From the NCBI GenBank assembly GCA_049680365.1, contig JBAUHQ010000482.1, positions 1-64,000 on the forward strand: a stretch of 64,000 nucleotides of DNA, read 5' to 3'. Made by a program: the position numbers and the translations under genes. Below are positions 1-6,852 of this stretch, piece after piece; within the stretch, counting starts at the first letter, position 1; every line of letters starts with the position of its first letter. Source of the DNA: K23-9 sp049680365. GTDB taxonomy: Bacteria; Planctomycetota; Planctomycetia; Pirellulales; Pirellulaceae. The notes beneath the pieces are model-generated. The model did no database searches. It was not told the origin of the DNA and saw only the letters and a program-made list of their open reading frames with translations.

Positions 1-149
1 CGATTGTTGGTCACCAACGCGATCATTCGGCGGAGGCTCTTGCCTGCGACAGCCTGCATGCCCTCGGACATGTTCTTCATGCCCAACAGAAAAATCCCCA
101 GTCCACCTACGAGTTCGCAAATCAGCTTGATTAGGTCGGAGAGTTCCAA
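1..149 (-). CDS. Na/Pi cotransporter family protein, N-terminal fragment (partial)
   Basis: The gene runs off the left edge, so only about the first 49 codons are visible. The visible protein contains GLGIFLLGMKNMSEGMQ followed by an AGKSLRRMIALVTNN-like stretch, which is the first membrane segment and loop typical of the Na/Pi-cotransporter II (NptA/PF02690) family. Such proteins import phosphate with sodium across the inner membrane and often end in a PhoU-like domain, which cannot be seen here. The start is taken as TTG at 149-147, because an in-frame stop lies about 24 bases further upstream and there is no in-frame ATG before the conserved region. It is divergent from pckA. The family call rests on a short segment. 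Confidence 0.62.
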   Translation of the reverse strand, partial: MELSDLIKLICELVGGLGIFLLGMKNMSEGMQAVAGKSLRRMIALVTNN

Positions 150-617
150 GATGCTAGTTCCGTAGTAGCGTCACCAAATTCTTGTGAACATTTAGTGAAG
201 GCTTCGTGATTTTTTAGTGAAGGCGGGATTTTAACGGCGAATCCGGCCAGGGGCGAGGGTGCAAAAAAAGCCCCATTTTGGCGGCTTTTCAGGTCAATTG
301 TTCAGGCTCATTGGTTTGGAGCCTTGCAGTTGGACTTCCCCGTACGCCGACGTTCGGGCCATCGGACAGTTTTCACGCTCCCCGATCTGTTCGTATCAAG
401 GAAGCTGAGGCGATCGGCAATGTTCTGGCGCGCGGCCACGACACACTTGTACTTGCCAAGCGTGATGCTCTTGACGAAACACAGTTCCCTGGCACTTCTT
501 ATGCGCAAGGATTGGTCGATGAGTCGTAGTGGACGACTTGTCGCGATTGCGTTCAGATATCAATCTAACGCCACAATCATTCGAATCTGTCAACGGATAC
601 GCACGAAGGGAAACGCC
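150..617. other. Intergenic region between the Na/Pi gene and pckA
   Basis: This is a divergent promoter region of 468 bases. It holds a 12-bp direct repeat (191-202 and 213-224), an AT-rich run at 207-216, and otherwise no coding pattern I can support. Short open frames here do not resemble any family. Confidence 0.6.
191..224. repeat. 12-bp direct repeat TTTAGTGAAGGC, two copies 22 bp apart
   Basis: Perfect copies of TTTAGTGAAGGC lie at 191-202 and 213-224. The 22-bp period is about two turns of the helix, so both copies face the same side of the DNA, as expected for a regulator binding site. They lie just upstream of the Na/Pi-cotransporter-like gene on the minus strand and about 400 bases before pckA. 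A regulatory role is inference. Confidence 0.5.
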
Positions 618-2225
618 ATGGAACTGAACGAACAGGAATTGGACAGTCTGGGTATCAAAGAGCTTGGCATCACGGTCAAGACTGTCCTGCGCAACACGTC
701 ACCTTCGCAGCTTTATGAAGAAGCGATTCGCGACGAACCCGGTACGGCAATCTCCAACGCCGGTGCTTTGATCGCCTATTCGGGTTCAAAAACAGGTCGT
801 TCGCCAAGTGACAAACGCGTGGTGCAATCCGCCGACACGGAAAAGGATGTTTGGTGGGGGCCCGTCAACATTCCCTTGGACAAGCACGGATTCGACATCA
901 ACCGCGAACGTGGGATCGATTACCTCAATACGCGCAAGAAACTCTACATCGTCGATGGCTACGCAGGCTGGGATCCCAAGTATCAAATTAAAGTGCGAGT
1001 CATTTGTGCCCGCCCTTACCACGCATTGTTCATGCACAACATGCTGATTCGACCCACGACGGAGCAGCTCACAACGTTTGGTAAACCTGATTGCACGATC
1101 CTGAACGCAGGCGCATTCCCGGCTAACCAACACACTGCAGGAATGACTTCCAAAACCAGCGTCGACTTGGACCTGGACGCACGCGAAGTCGTGATCTTGG
1201 GCACCGAGTATGCGGGCGAAATGAAAAAGGCCGTGTTCACATTGATGAACTACTTGATGCCGAAACAAGATGTGTTGTCGATGCACTGCAGCGCTACGGT
1301 CGACAACGAACATGAAAACTCGTCCGTGCTATTCGGCCTGTCTGGTACTGGCAAGACAACGCTTTCGGCAGACCCGCATCGTCAGCTGGTTGGCGATGAC
1401 GAACATTGCTGGAGCGATGATGGAATTTTCAATATCGAAGGCGGCTGCTACGCCAAAGCAGTATTCTTGTCTCGCGAAGCCGAACCACAAATTTTCGACG
1501 CGTTACGGTTTGGCGCAGTGCTAGAAAACGTGGTCTACGATCAAGCCGATCACCATGTTGATTTTCGCAACACATCCGTGACGGAAAACACGCGTGGATC
1601 GTATCCGATCGAGTACATCGACAACTCGGCGATCCCCTGCGTGGCAGGTCATCCCAACAATGTGATTTTCTTGACTTGCGATGCGTTCGGCGTTTTGCCT
1701 CCTGTTTCTCGACTGACACCCGAGCAAGCCGAGTATCACTTCATCAGCGGTTACACGGCCAAGGTTGCGGGAACCGAGATGGGCGTCACAGAACCGCAAG
1801 CCGCGTTCTCACCGTGTTTTGGCGGGCCATTCTTGGTTTGGCACCCAGCGAAATATGCGGAGCTCCTTTCCCAGAAAATTAGTCAACACAAGGCAAACGT
1901 ATGGCTGGTCAACACGGGTTGGACTGGCGGCGCGTATGGCACTGGCAAGCGCTTTAGCCTGAAGTACACGCGTGCCATCATCGATGCGATTCACTCAGGT
2001 GCTCTCAAAGACGCACCAGCAACTGCGGATCCAAATTTCGGATTTGACGTGATCACACAATGCGACGGCGTGCCAAGCGAGTTGATGATGCCTCGTCAGA
2101 CCTGGGCCAATGGCGATGAATACGACGCGACGGCGGCAAAACTTAAGGTCCTCTTTCAAGAGAACTTTAGGACTTACGCCAACGGAGTGCGCGCAGAAGT
2201 GCTGGCGGCTGGTCCCAAAGCTTGA
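618..2225 (+). CDS. pckA: Phosphoenolpyruvate carboxykinase (ATP)
   Basis: Converts oxaloacetate and ATP to phosphoenolpyruvate, CO2 and ADP, the first committed step of gluconeogenesis, in the cytoplasm. The 535-residue length fits the ATP-type enzyme (about 540). The P-loop (kinase-1a) GLSGTGKTTLSADP begins at about residue 240 and the kinase-2 metal site with GDDEHCW follows about 20 residues later. The substrate-binding region with NAGAFPANQ is also present. The open frame continues upstream to 324, but ATG 618 is chosen because GAAGGG sits 8-13 bases before it and homologous sequence starts there. A hairpin follows the stop codon. The gene stands alone, with a long upstream region that may carry its regulation. 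Confidence 0.96.
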   Translation: MELNEQELDSLGIKELGITVKTVLRNTSPSQLYEEAIRDEPGTAISNAGALIAYSGSKTGRSPSDKRVVQSADTEKDVWWGPVNIPLDKHGFDINRERGIDYLNTRKKLYIVDGYAGWDPKYQIKVRVICARPYHALFMHNMLIRPTTEQLTTFGKPDCTILNAGAFPANQHTAGMTSKTSVDLDLDAREVVILGTEYAGEMKKAVFTLMNYLMPKQDVLSMHCSATVDNEHENSSVLFGLSGTGKTTLSADPHRQLVGDDEHCWSDDGIFNIEGGCYAKAVFLSREAEPQIFDALRFGAVLENVVYDQADHHVDFRNTSVTENTRGSYPIEYIDNSAIPCVAGHPNNVIFLTCDAFGVLPPVSRLTPEQAEYHFISGYTAKVAGTEMGVTEPQAAFSPCFGGPFLVWHPAKYAELLSQKISQHKANVWLVNTGWTGGAYGTGKRFSLKYTRAIIDAIHSGALKDAPATADPNFGFDVITQCDGVPSELMMPRQTWANGDEYDATAAKLKVLFQENFRTYANGVRAEVLAAGPKA

Positions 2226-2231
2226 TTCTTT

Positions 2232-2251
2232 CCGCGCAAAGCGTTTCGCGG
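2232..2251. terminator. Candidate terminator hairpin after pckA
   Basis: CCGCG (2232-2236) pairs with CGCGG (2247-2251), with AAA/TTT pairing inside the loop. It lies 7 bases after the pckA stop and before the convergent gene remnant. There is no T-run, so it is only a candidate. A second small hairpin, CCGC-gaat-GCGG, follows at 2265-2276. Confidence 0.35.
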
Positions 2252-2276
2252 TGGAGTGAGAGAACCGCGAATGCGG

Positions 2277-2678
2277 CTATAGCTTGAGTTCTCTCTTTTG
2301 CCGACGGTAATCCAATATCGCTTGACGCTTGTCCTGAGCATGAAGACGATCGGCAGGGTGCAATTCGCTGAGCGATTTTCGGATTACAGCACCTTGCTTC
2401 GTTTGAATCCAGATGACGTCCTTGCTGATTCCCAGCGATTTACCAAGATCGAATTGGACGCCCGCGAGATCTAACCAAACACGTTCTTCGAAACGAGGCT
2501 GCGGAGGAAGGCTGCTGGTCGTGGACATAGACGCACGACGGGACTTGCTAAAATCCGTCACACTCGAAATCGGTTTTTCCTGTTCGGTCGACAGCATTCG
2601 CGTTTGGTAGCCCGCACTGGCCTTCGTCCCTACGGACGCTCGTTTCGTGGTGGTGCCATCGGCATCTGCGCTAACTAG
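2277..2678 (-). pseudogene. Secreted SHD1-like protein, 3' part, split by the insertion sequence
   Basis: This is the distal part of a small gene broken by the IS at 2679-4472. Codons read without a stop from the target-site copy (2678) to the stop at 2277. The last 106 residues can still start at ATG 2597. The segment RVWLDLAGVQFDLGKSLG with the following IWIQTKQGAVIRKSLSELHPADR resembles an SHD1 (Sla1 homology 1) domain, a small beta domain common in planctomycete secreted proteins. Rejoining to the 5' part at 4549-4481 through one copy of CTAACTAG restores a 156-codon frame with a signal peptide. In its present form the protein would lack export. The SHD1 call is moderate; the disruption is read directly from the sequence. 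Confidence 0.75.
2671..2678. repeat. Target-site duplication, left copy
   Basis: CTAACTAG directly abuts the left end of the insertion sequence and is repeated exactly at 4473-4480. Confidence 0.92.
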
Positions 2679-2688
2679 TGTCCGTCCG
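2679..2688. repeat. Left terminal inverted repeat of the IS
   Basis: TGTCCGTCCG, matching the complement of 4463-4472. Confidence 0.9.
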
Positions 2689-2820
2689 AAAACTCATTGA
2701 TCGCGTAAATTACAATGTTTTTTGGTGAAAAGCTCCCCGAAGATCGAACCCGCAAGCAGGTTCGCGCGTTGGAATTGTTGACTAAAAGCAATTTCAAACA
2801 CAAATCTTCGAGGAGTGAAC

Positions 2821-4287
2821 GTGGTCCGAAAACACTATCAATCTCAGCAACGCTTCGACTGTAGCCCCGTCGCACAAGTACAACTCAACTTGGAATGCCG
2901 CGACGAAATCATTCCGATCCTCGTGGGTCTTCAGTTCCTTTATACCAACAACAAACTCCGCCACAAAGCTGTCAAGCTAGTCGCAGCCGATCTCAACGAA
3001 GACTCGCGTCGTGACGTCGGCAGGCCCGGTATGGATGATTGGCACGTTGTTGTCTTGGCCGCTGTACGACTGGGGTGCAACTTCGATTATGACAAACTGC
3101 AAGACCAAGTCGAGAACCATCGCGCGCTGCGTGGCATCATGGGCATTGGCGATTGGCAGGACGCCGACGAATTCACCTTTCGACGTATTCGCGATACGCT
3201 GTGCAAGCTCAAGCCTTCAACGCTCGAGAAGCTCAGCCAAATCATCGTCTCGGCCGGACACGAGATTGCACCCGACGCAGCCACTTCGGTCCGTGCCGAC
3301 TCGTTCGTCGTTGAAACTAACATTCATTATCCCACCGAGAGCAGTTTAATCTTCGACGGCGTCCGCAAGTTTGTTCCCTTATGTGCTGACTTGGCTGCCG
3401 CGTTTGACATCGAAGGCTGGCGTCAATCCGATCACTTGATTGGGAAGATCAAGAAACTCAAGCAGAATATTGGACGCATCGCCGCGAGCAAGAGCCCCAG
3501 CAAGAAAGACGCATTGGAATCGCTCTACGGTGAACTGCTGACTCGCACCGAGCAGTTGCTCACGCGAGCCGATGAGTTCGTAAAAACCGTGAAATCTGGA
3601 TCGTCATCGGCGGCCATTGTCTCACAAATCGCGGCAATCGCTCGATGGATCGAACTGACTGGTCAGGTCTGCGGTACTGCTCGTCGTCGCGTGCTCCTTG
3701 GCGAGAGTGTTCCCAATCGCGAGAAGCTGTTCAGTCTCTTTGAAACGCATACCCAGTTGTATCGTCGTGGTAAGGCTGGGCAACCCAATCAGTATGGACG
3801 CTTGGTCTTGGTCTACGAAGACGCAGCAGGATTCATCAGTCACTATCACTTGATGGACCGCGATGCCAAAGACCAAGACGTGGTCGTCGAACAGACACAA
3901 GTTGCTCAGCGAAAACATTCCGGTCAGATCGAAACGGCCTCGTTTGACCGCGGCTTTCATAGCGATGAAAACGAGTCGGCGTTACAAGAGATCGTTGACG
4001 ACGTTTGCGTCTTGCCACGTGCTCCGAGTCAGTACGCCGAACGGTTGAAAAACGGAAGCGTGAAGTTTCATCAAACACGTTTACGTCACAGCGGAGTGGA
4101 ATCAGCGATCGGTGCTTTGCAACGCGGCAATGGCTTGAAGCGTTGTCGCGATCGCAGCGAGATCGGCTTTGAGCGTTACTTTGGTTTGGCAGTTCTTGGT
4201 CGCAACATTCATACGCTCGGCAAGCTGTTGGTTGCGAAGCATCATGCCAGCAGCCTGTCGGCACAGAGTCGTCGCAAAGCGGCGTAG
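2821..4287 (+). CDS. DDE transposase of the insertion sequence
   Basis: Catalyses cut-and-paste movement of the surrounding element. The protein has about 488 residues. Candidate catalytic residues are D160 (in RADSFVVETNIHYPT), D376 (in SFDRGFHS) and E427 (in HSGVESAIGALQRGNG), the usual order and spacing of an RNase H-fold DDE enzyme with an insertion between the second part of the fold. The phrase VETNIHYPT is typical of a transposase group often filed as IS4/IS5-like or ISNCY. The GTG at 2821 is preferred because AGGAG at 2811-2815 is spaced five bases from it; a GTG at 2815 overlaps that site. The frame is complete, with no stop or frameshift, so the element may be active. Confidence 0.9.
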   Translation: MVRKHYQSQQRFDCSPVAQVQLNLECRDEIIPILVGLQFLYTNNKLRHKAVKLVAADLNEDSRRDVGRPGMDDWHVVVLAAVRLGCNFDYDKLQDQVENHRALRGIMGIGDWQDADEFTFRRIRDTLCKLKPSTLEKLSQIIVSAGHEIAPDAATSVRADSFVVETNIHYPTESSLIFDGVRKFVPLCADLAAAFDIEGWRQSDHLIGKIKKLKQNIGRIAASKSPSKKDALESLYGELLTRTEQLLTRADEFVKTVKSGSSSAAIVSQIAAIARWIELTGQVCGTARRRVLLGESVPNREKLFSLFETHTQLYRRGKAGQPNQYGRLVLVYEDAAGFISHYHLMDRDAKDQDVVVEQTQVAQRKHSGQIETASFDRGFHSDENESALQEIVDDVCVLPRAPSQYAERLKNGSVKFHQTRLRHSGVESAIGALQRGNGLKRCRDRSEIGFERYFGLAVLGRNIHTLGKLLVAKHHASSLSAQSRRKAA

Positions 4288-4462
4288 CCAACGTTGAGTT
4301 TGAAATCGGAGCAACGAGAGGCTTGAGTGCTATCGGTCTGCGCGCGTTGCAAAAAACACCTGCCAAACGAGTCTTCTTGCACGATCAAGTTGTCAAACAG
4401 CAAGATCTTCAGAGCGCTCAATGGAAACGAAACCCGTCAAATTCTAGCACTCGTGCAATTTC

Positions 4463-4472
4463 CGGACGGACA
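4463..4472. repeat. Right terminal inverted repeat of the IS
   Basis: CGGACGGACA, the exact complement of the left end at 2679-2688. Confidence 0.9.
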
Positions 4473-4480
4473 CTAACTAG
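4473..4480. repeat. Target-site duplication, right copy
   Basis: CTAACTAG, identical to 2671-2678. Confidence 0.92.
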
Positions 4481-4549
4481 GTCGGCGGAATATGCCGTCA
4501 GCGAGAACGACAATACAAAGCAGCAAATTGATGCGAATCGCAGTTTCAT
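4473..4549 (-). pseudogene. Secreted SHD1-like protein, 5' part with signal peptide, split by the IS
   Basis: Starting at ATG 4549, with AGGGG seven bases before it, the 23 codons down to 4481 give a classical signal peptide: K and R near the start, a hydrophobic core (ICCFVLSFSLTA) and a YSA cleavage site before D. The next codons are the target-site copy CTAGTTAG. Continuing into the IS, the frame runs to a stop at 4420-4418, giving a 43-residue hybrid. Removing the IS and one target copy restores the frame into 2678-2277. This part was too short to be noticed as a gene on its own. Confidence 0.75.
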
Positions 4550-4707
4550 ATTTTTCCCCTGGGGATGAGGCACTCACGAAGAGTGACTCAAGATAAGCCA
4601 ATTGAAAAGGAGAGATGAGAAGCACGTATCCTAAGCGCCAACCAGCGGGCGGCAATCCACGAAAGCCTCTGTTTGCGGCGAATCCGTCCTGACGGCCTCG
4701 CATCATT

Positions 4708-4733
4708 GCTACAGCGCGTTTCAGACGCGTAGC
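4708..4733. repeat. Imperfect inverted repeat
   Basis: GCTAC-a-GCG (4708-4716) pairs with CGC-GTAGC (4726-4733), with one bulged base. No T-run follows. Its role is unknown. Confidence 0.4.
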
Positions 4734-4754
4734 CATCGCAATCGGTCGAAACCA

Positions 4755-4776
4755 AATGATGCGTTTTTGCATCATT
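4755..4776. repeat. Perfect 8-bp inverted repeat with T-rich loop
   Basis: AATGATGC (4755-4762), loop GTTTTT, GCATCATT (4769-4776). It lies in the divergent promoter region and could be an operator or an RNA hairpin in a leader. Nothing decides between these. Confidence 0.45.
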
Positions 4777-5040
4777 AACCACGATTTTCGTAACACACTT
4801 TCGCAAATGCAGACCCCTCGGGAGCTGGTCAAAATCAACCTCTTGGCGAATGGGATCGACCCTATCGCTCCTCGATTTCCGCATTTTTGGCGAAATAACA
4901 GACACACGCGTCAGACCAATCCTTGTTGGTTCACGTTTTGCTACGCCTAGGCGATTTGATGACGATATGCCAAGTTGGCAGCGTTTTCGATTTCCATTTC
5001 TTAGTAAGACAACCCGCACTTTGCGGCAACGAGCGTATTT

Positions 5041-6015
5041 GTGTCCGAAGATCTCTATCAAGTTTTAGGTGTCAGCCGCGAAGCGTCAAAGGACGAAATC
5101 AAGAAGGCGCACCGCAAACTGGCACTGAAATTTCATCCTGACAAAAATCCTGACGACAAGGTCGCCGCGGATCGATTCAAGCGTGTTCAGGAAGCATACG
5201 ATGTCTTGAGTAACGAAGAGAAACGTGCTGCCTACGATCGTTACGGTGCCGATTTTGAAAAGATTCGTGGAGGTGGCTTCAATCCAGGCGCTGGCGGTGC
5301 TGGCTTTGAAGGTCTCGATCTGGAGCAGATTTTTGGCGGCCGCGGGGGCGGTGGTGGAGACGTTCAATTCGAGGGTGGTTTTTCCGACTTTTTTGAACAA
5401 CTGATGGGTGGGGGACGTGGAGGACCGGGACGTGGCGGTGCAGGACGCGGCGGCCCCGGCCAGCAACGTCGTGCCGCTCCGCAGAAAGGCGCCAACGTCC
5501 GGCACGAACTGGAACTTCCCATGGCACTTGCCATCAAGGGTGGCGGGACCGAGTTTTACGTCAACGGCGAAAAGCTCTCAGTGACGATTCCGCCGGGTGT
5601 CGCAGAAGGCGCGAAGATGCGATTGCGCGAACAAGGTCAACCATCGCCCAACGGTGGACCACGCGGTGATCTAATTTTGTTGATCAAGATTTCCGCCCAT
5701 CCACATTTTCGACGAATTGGTCAGAACCTAGAACTGTCGTTACCGGTCACTCTTGCGGAAGCGGCACTAGGTGCGAAGATCGACGTTCCAACTCCGTCAG
5801 GCACAGTCACACTGACCATCCCACCGGGCACCAGCAGTGGTAAGCGATTGCGACTGAAAGGACAGGGCATCAAAAACAAGAGTGGTTCGTCTGGCGACTT
5901 ATTGGTGGAAATCGAAATTCACTTGCCGTCACAACTGGATGAAGCATCTCAAGCCTTGATCAAACAGTTTGACGAAACGAATCCACAGTCGTTGCGAGAT
6001 GACCTAGCGCTTTAG
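5041..6015 (+). CDS. DnaJ-class co-chaperone (CbpA type, no zinc finger)
   Basis: A J-domain co-chaperone that should deliver unfolded clients to DnaK and stimulate its ATPase in the cytoplasm. The J domain spans residues 4-70, with the HPD motif at 32-34 and the DRYG end. A glycine/phenylalanine-rich linker (about 76-150) includes RGG-type repeats (GRGGPGRGGAGRGGPG). The two C-terminal beta domains follow (about 155-310), with DLxxxxxISxHPHF and IPPGTSSGKRLRLKGQG. No CXXCXGXG repeats are present, so it is a type II (CbpA/DnaJ2-like) protein. The start is GTG. It ends 14 bases before rnpA, so the two may be co-transcribed. Confidence 0.92.
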   Translation: MSEDLYQVLGVSREASKDEIKKAHRKLALKFHPDKNPDDKVAADRFKRVQEAYDVLSNEEKRAAYDRYGADFEKIRGGGFNPGAGGAGFEGLDLEQIFGGRGGGGGDVQFEGGFSDFFEQLMGGGRGGPGRGGAGRGGPGQQRRAAPQKGANVRHELELPMALAIKGGGTEFYVNGEKLSVTIPPGVAEGAKMRLREQGQPSPNGGPRGDLILLIKISAHPHFRRIGQNLELSLPVTLAEAALGAKIDVPTPSGTVTLTIPPGTSSGKRLRLKGQGIKNKSGSSGDLLVEIEIHLPSQLDEASQALIKQFDETNPQSLRDDLAL

Positions 6016-6029
6016 GACGATGGTTTCCA

Positions 6030-6386
6030 ATGCGTCAATCGTTTTCCAAAACGCAGCGCGTCATCCATGGCGATGACTTCACGATGATTCTGCGTCGTGG
6101 AGTTTGCGTTGCTGATGGCGTCTTGGTCCTGTTCGCCGTCGCAACGGCTGATGACCGTTTACCAAGACTAGGAATTACGATTCCTAAAAAAACGGGAAAC
6201 GCAGTCGCTCGCAATCGTTGGAAACGCTTGATCCGCGAATCGTACCGAACGCAGCAAGAATCGATCCCCAATGGCATCGACTTCATTGTTCGCCCCAAAA
6301 AAGGCGCCAAGCCAGACTGGAAATCGATTAAGAAATCCGTACCGAAGCTCGCTGCCAAAGCGGCTAAGAAACTGGCGAACGGCTAG
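6030..6386 (+). CDS. rnpA: Ribonuclease P protein component
   Basis: The small basic subunit that binds the RNase P RNA and helps it remove 5' leaders from tRNA precursors. The 118-residue length is normal. The signature RNRWKRLIRE lies at residues 61-70, preceded by GITIPKKTGNAVA. In most bacteria rnpA follows rpmH and precedes yidD/yidC near the origin. Here it follows the J-domain gene by 14 bases, and yidC lies 27 kb away in the same window. I found no yidD-like frame after it. Confidence 0.92.
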   Translation: MRQSFSKTQRVIHGDDFTMILRRGVCVADGVLVLFAVATADDRLPRLGITIPKKTGNAVARNRWKRLIRESYRTQQESIPNGIDFIVRPKKGAKPDWKSIKKSVPKLAAKAAKKLANG

Positions 6387-6852
6387 CGATTGTTCTGCAC
6401 GTCGTCCAACCAGGACACGCAAGCTTTCTTGTCAAAGAAGATGTGAATCGGGCCATTGTTGGCTTCCTAAACTGTCGCGGCATGACGACTTCCAAACAAC
6501 TCTTGGTCGTCGGCAGAGCCTTGGATTGAAATTGGTTCTGCGAATCAGCTCCGATTATTCAATTCGACGCAACCCTAATTTTCATGCCTGACAAACCACT
6601 AGGCGACGACTCGATTCCCCTTGACGATGCAACTGCTTACGCACGCCGAGTTTGCATTGTTGATTGCAAATAGCAGTAGGCCGTGTTCTGTCTCCTGGGT
6701 TGGGCTGGTGAAACGGTAAGCCGACCGCGAAAACGCTGACTGCCTTGGACTTCAAGTTTCACGACCGCGATTCGTGAATACTGACGGACGTTTTTGGCGA
6801 GAAACTTCAGAAATCGACGGGTTTGATTCGTATTTGAGAACTGGGGTGACCG
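6387..6852. other. Intergenic region between rnpA and the secretin gene
   Basis: About 466 bases with no gene I can support. A 29-codon frame at 6583-6672 has no ribosome binding site or homology that I recognise. The region probably holds the secretin promoter. Confidence 0.5.

Larger units (their letters stand above)
2679..4472 (+). mobile_element. Insertion sequence, 1794 bp, DDE transposase, intact
   Basis: The element is bounded by 10-bp perfect terminal inverted repeats TGTCCGTCCG (2679-2688) and its complement (4463-4472), with partial matching for a few more bases inside. Both ends are flanked by the 8-bp direct repeat CTAACTAG. It carries one transposase gene on the plus strand and no passenger gene. 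Identical ends, a perfect target duplication and an uninterrupted transposase suggest recent insertion. It lies inside a gene for a small secreted protein. I cannot assign the IS family with certainty; the transposase resembles the IS4/IS5-like DDE superfamily, possibly an ISNCY group. Confidence 0.93.
4550..5040. other. Intergenic region upstream of the split gene and the dnaJ-like gene
   Basis: About 490 bases between two divergent starts. Two hairpins are visible (4708-4733 and 4755-4776). Open frames on the minus strand through here (for example 5061-4588) have no recognisable domain or ribosome binding site, and I treat them as chance. Confidence 0.5.

Noticed and set aside
278..529. An 83-codon open frame upstream of pckA
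   Set aside because: No ribosome binding site, no recognisable domain, and it overlaps the long upstream extension of the pckA frame. Treated as chance.
786..1313. A 175-codon minus-strand frame inside pckA
   Set aside because: It is the antisense shadow of a strongly conserved gene.
4473..4907. A 144-codon minus-strand frame ending at the IS edge
   Set aside because: It uses another frame than the signal-peptide start at 4549, lacks a ribosome site and has no domain. The signal-peptide frame explains the region better.
4588..5061. A 157-codon minus-strand frame upstream of the dnaJ-like gene
   Set aside because: It covers the dnaJ start, has an irregular Arg-rich composition and no family resemblance. 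The region is better explained as a divergent promoter.
6583..6672. A 29-codon frame between rnpA and the secretin gene
   Set aside because: No ribosome binding site and nothing recognisable; yidD, which might be expected after rnpA, is not found here either.
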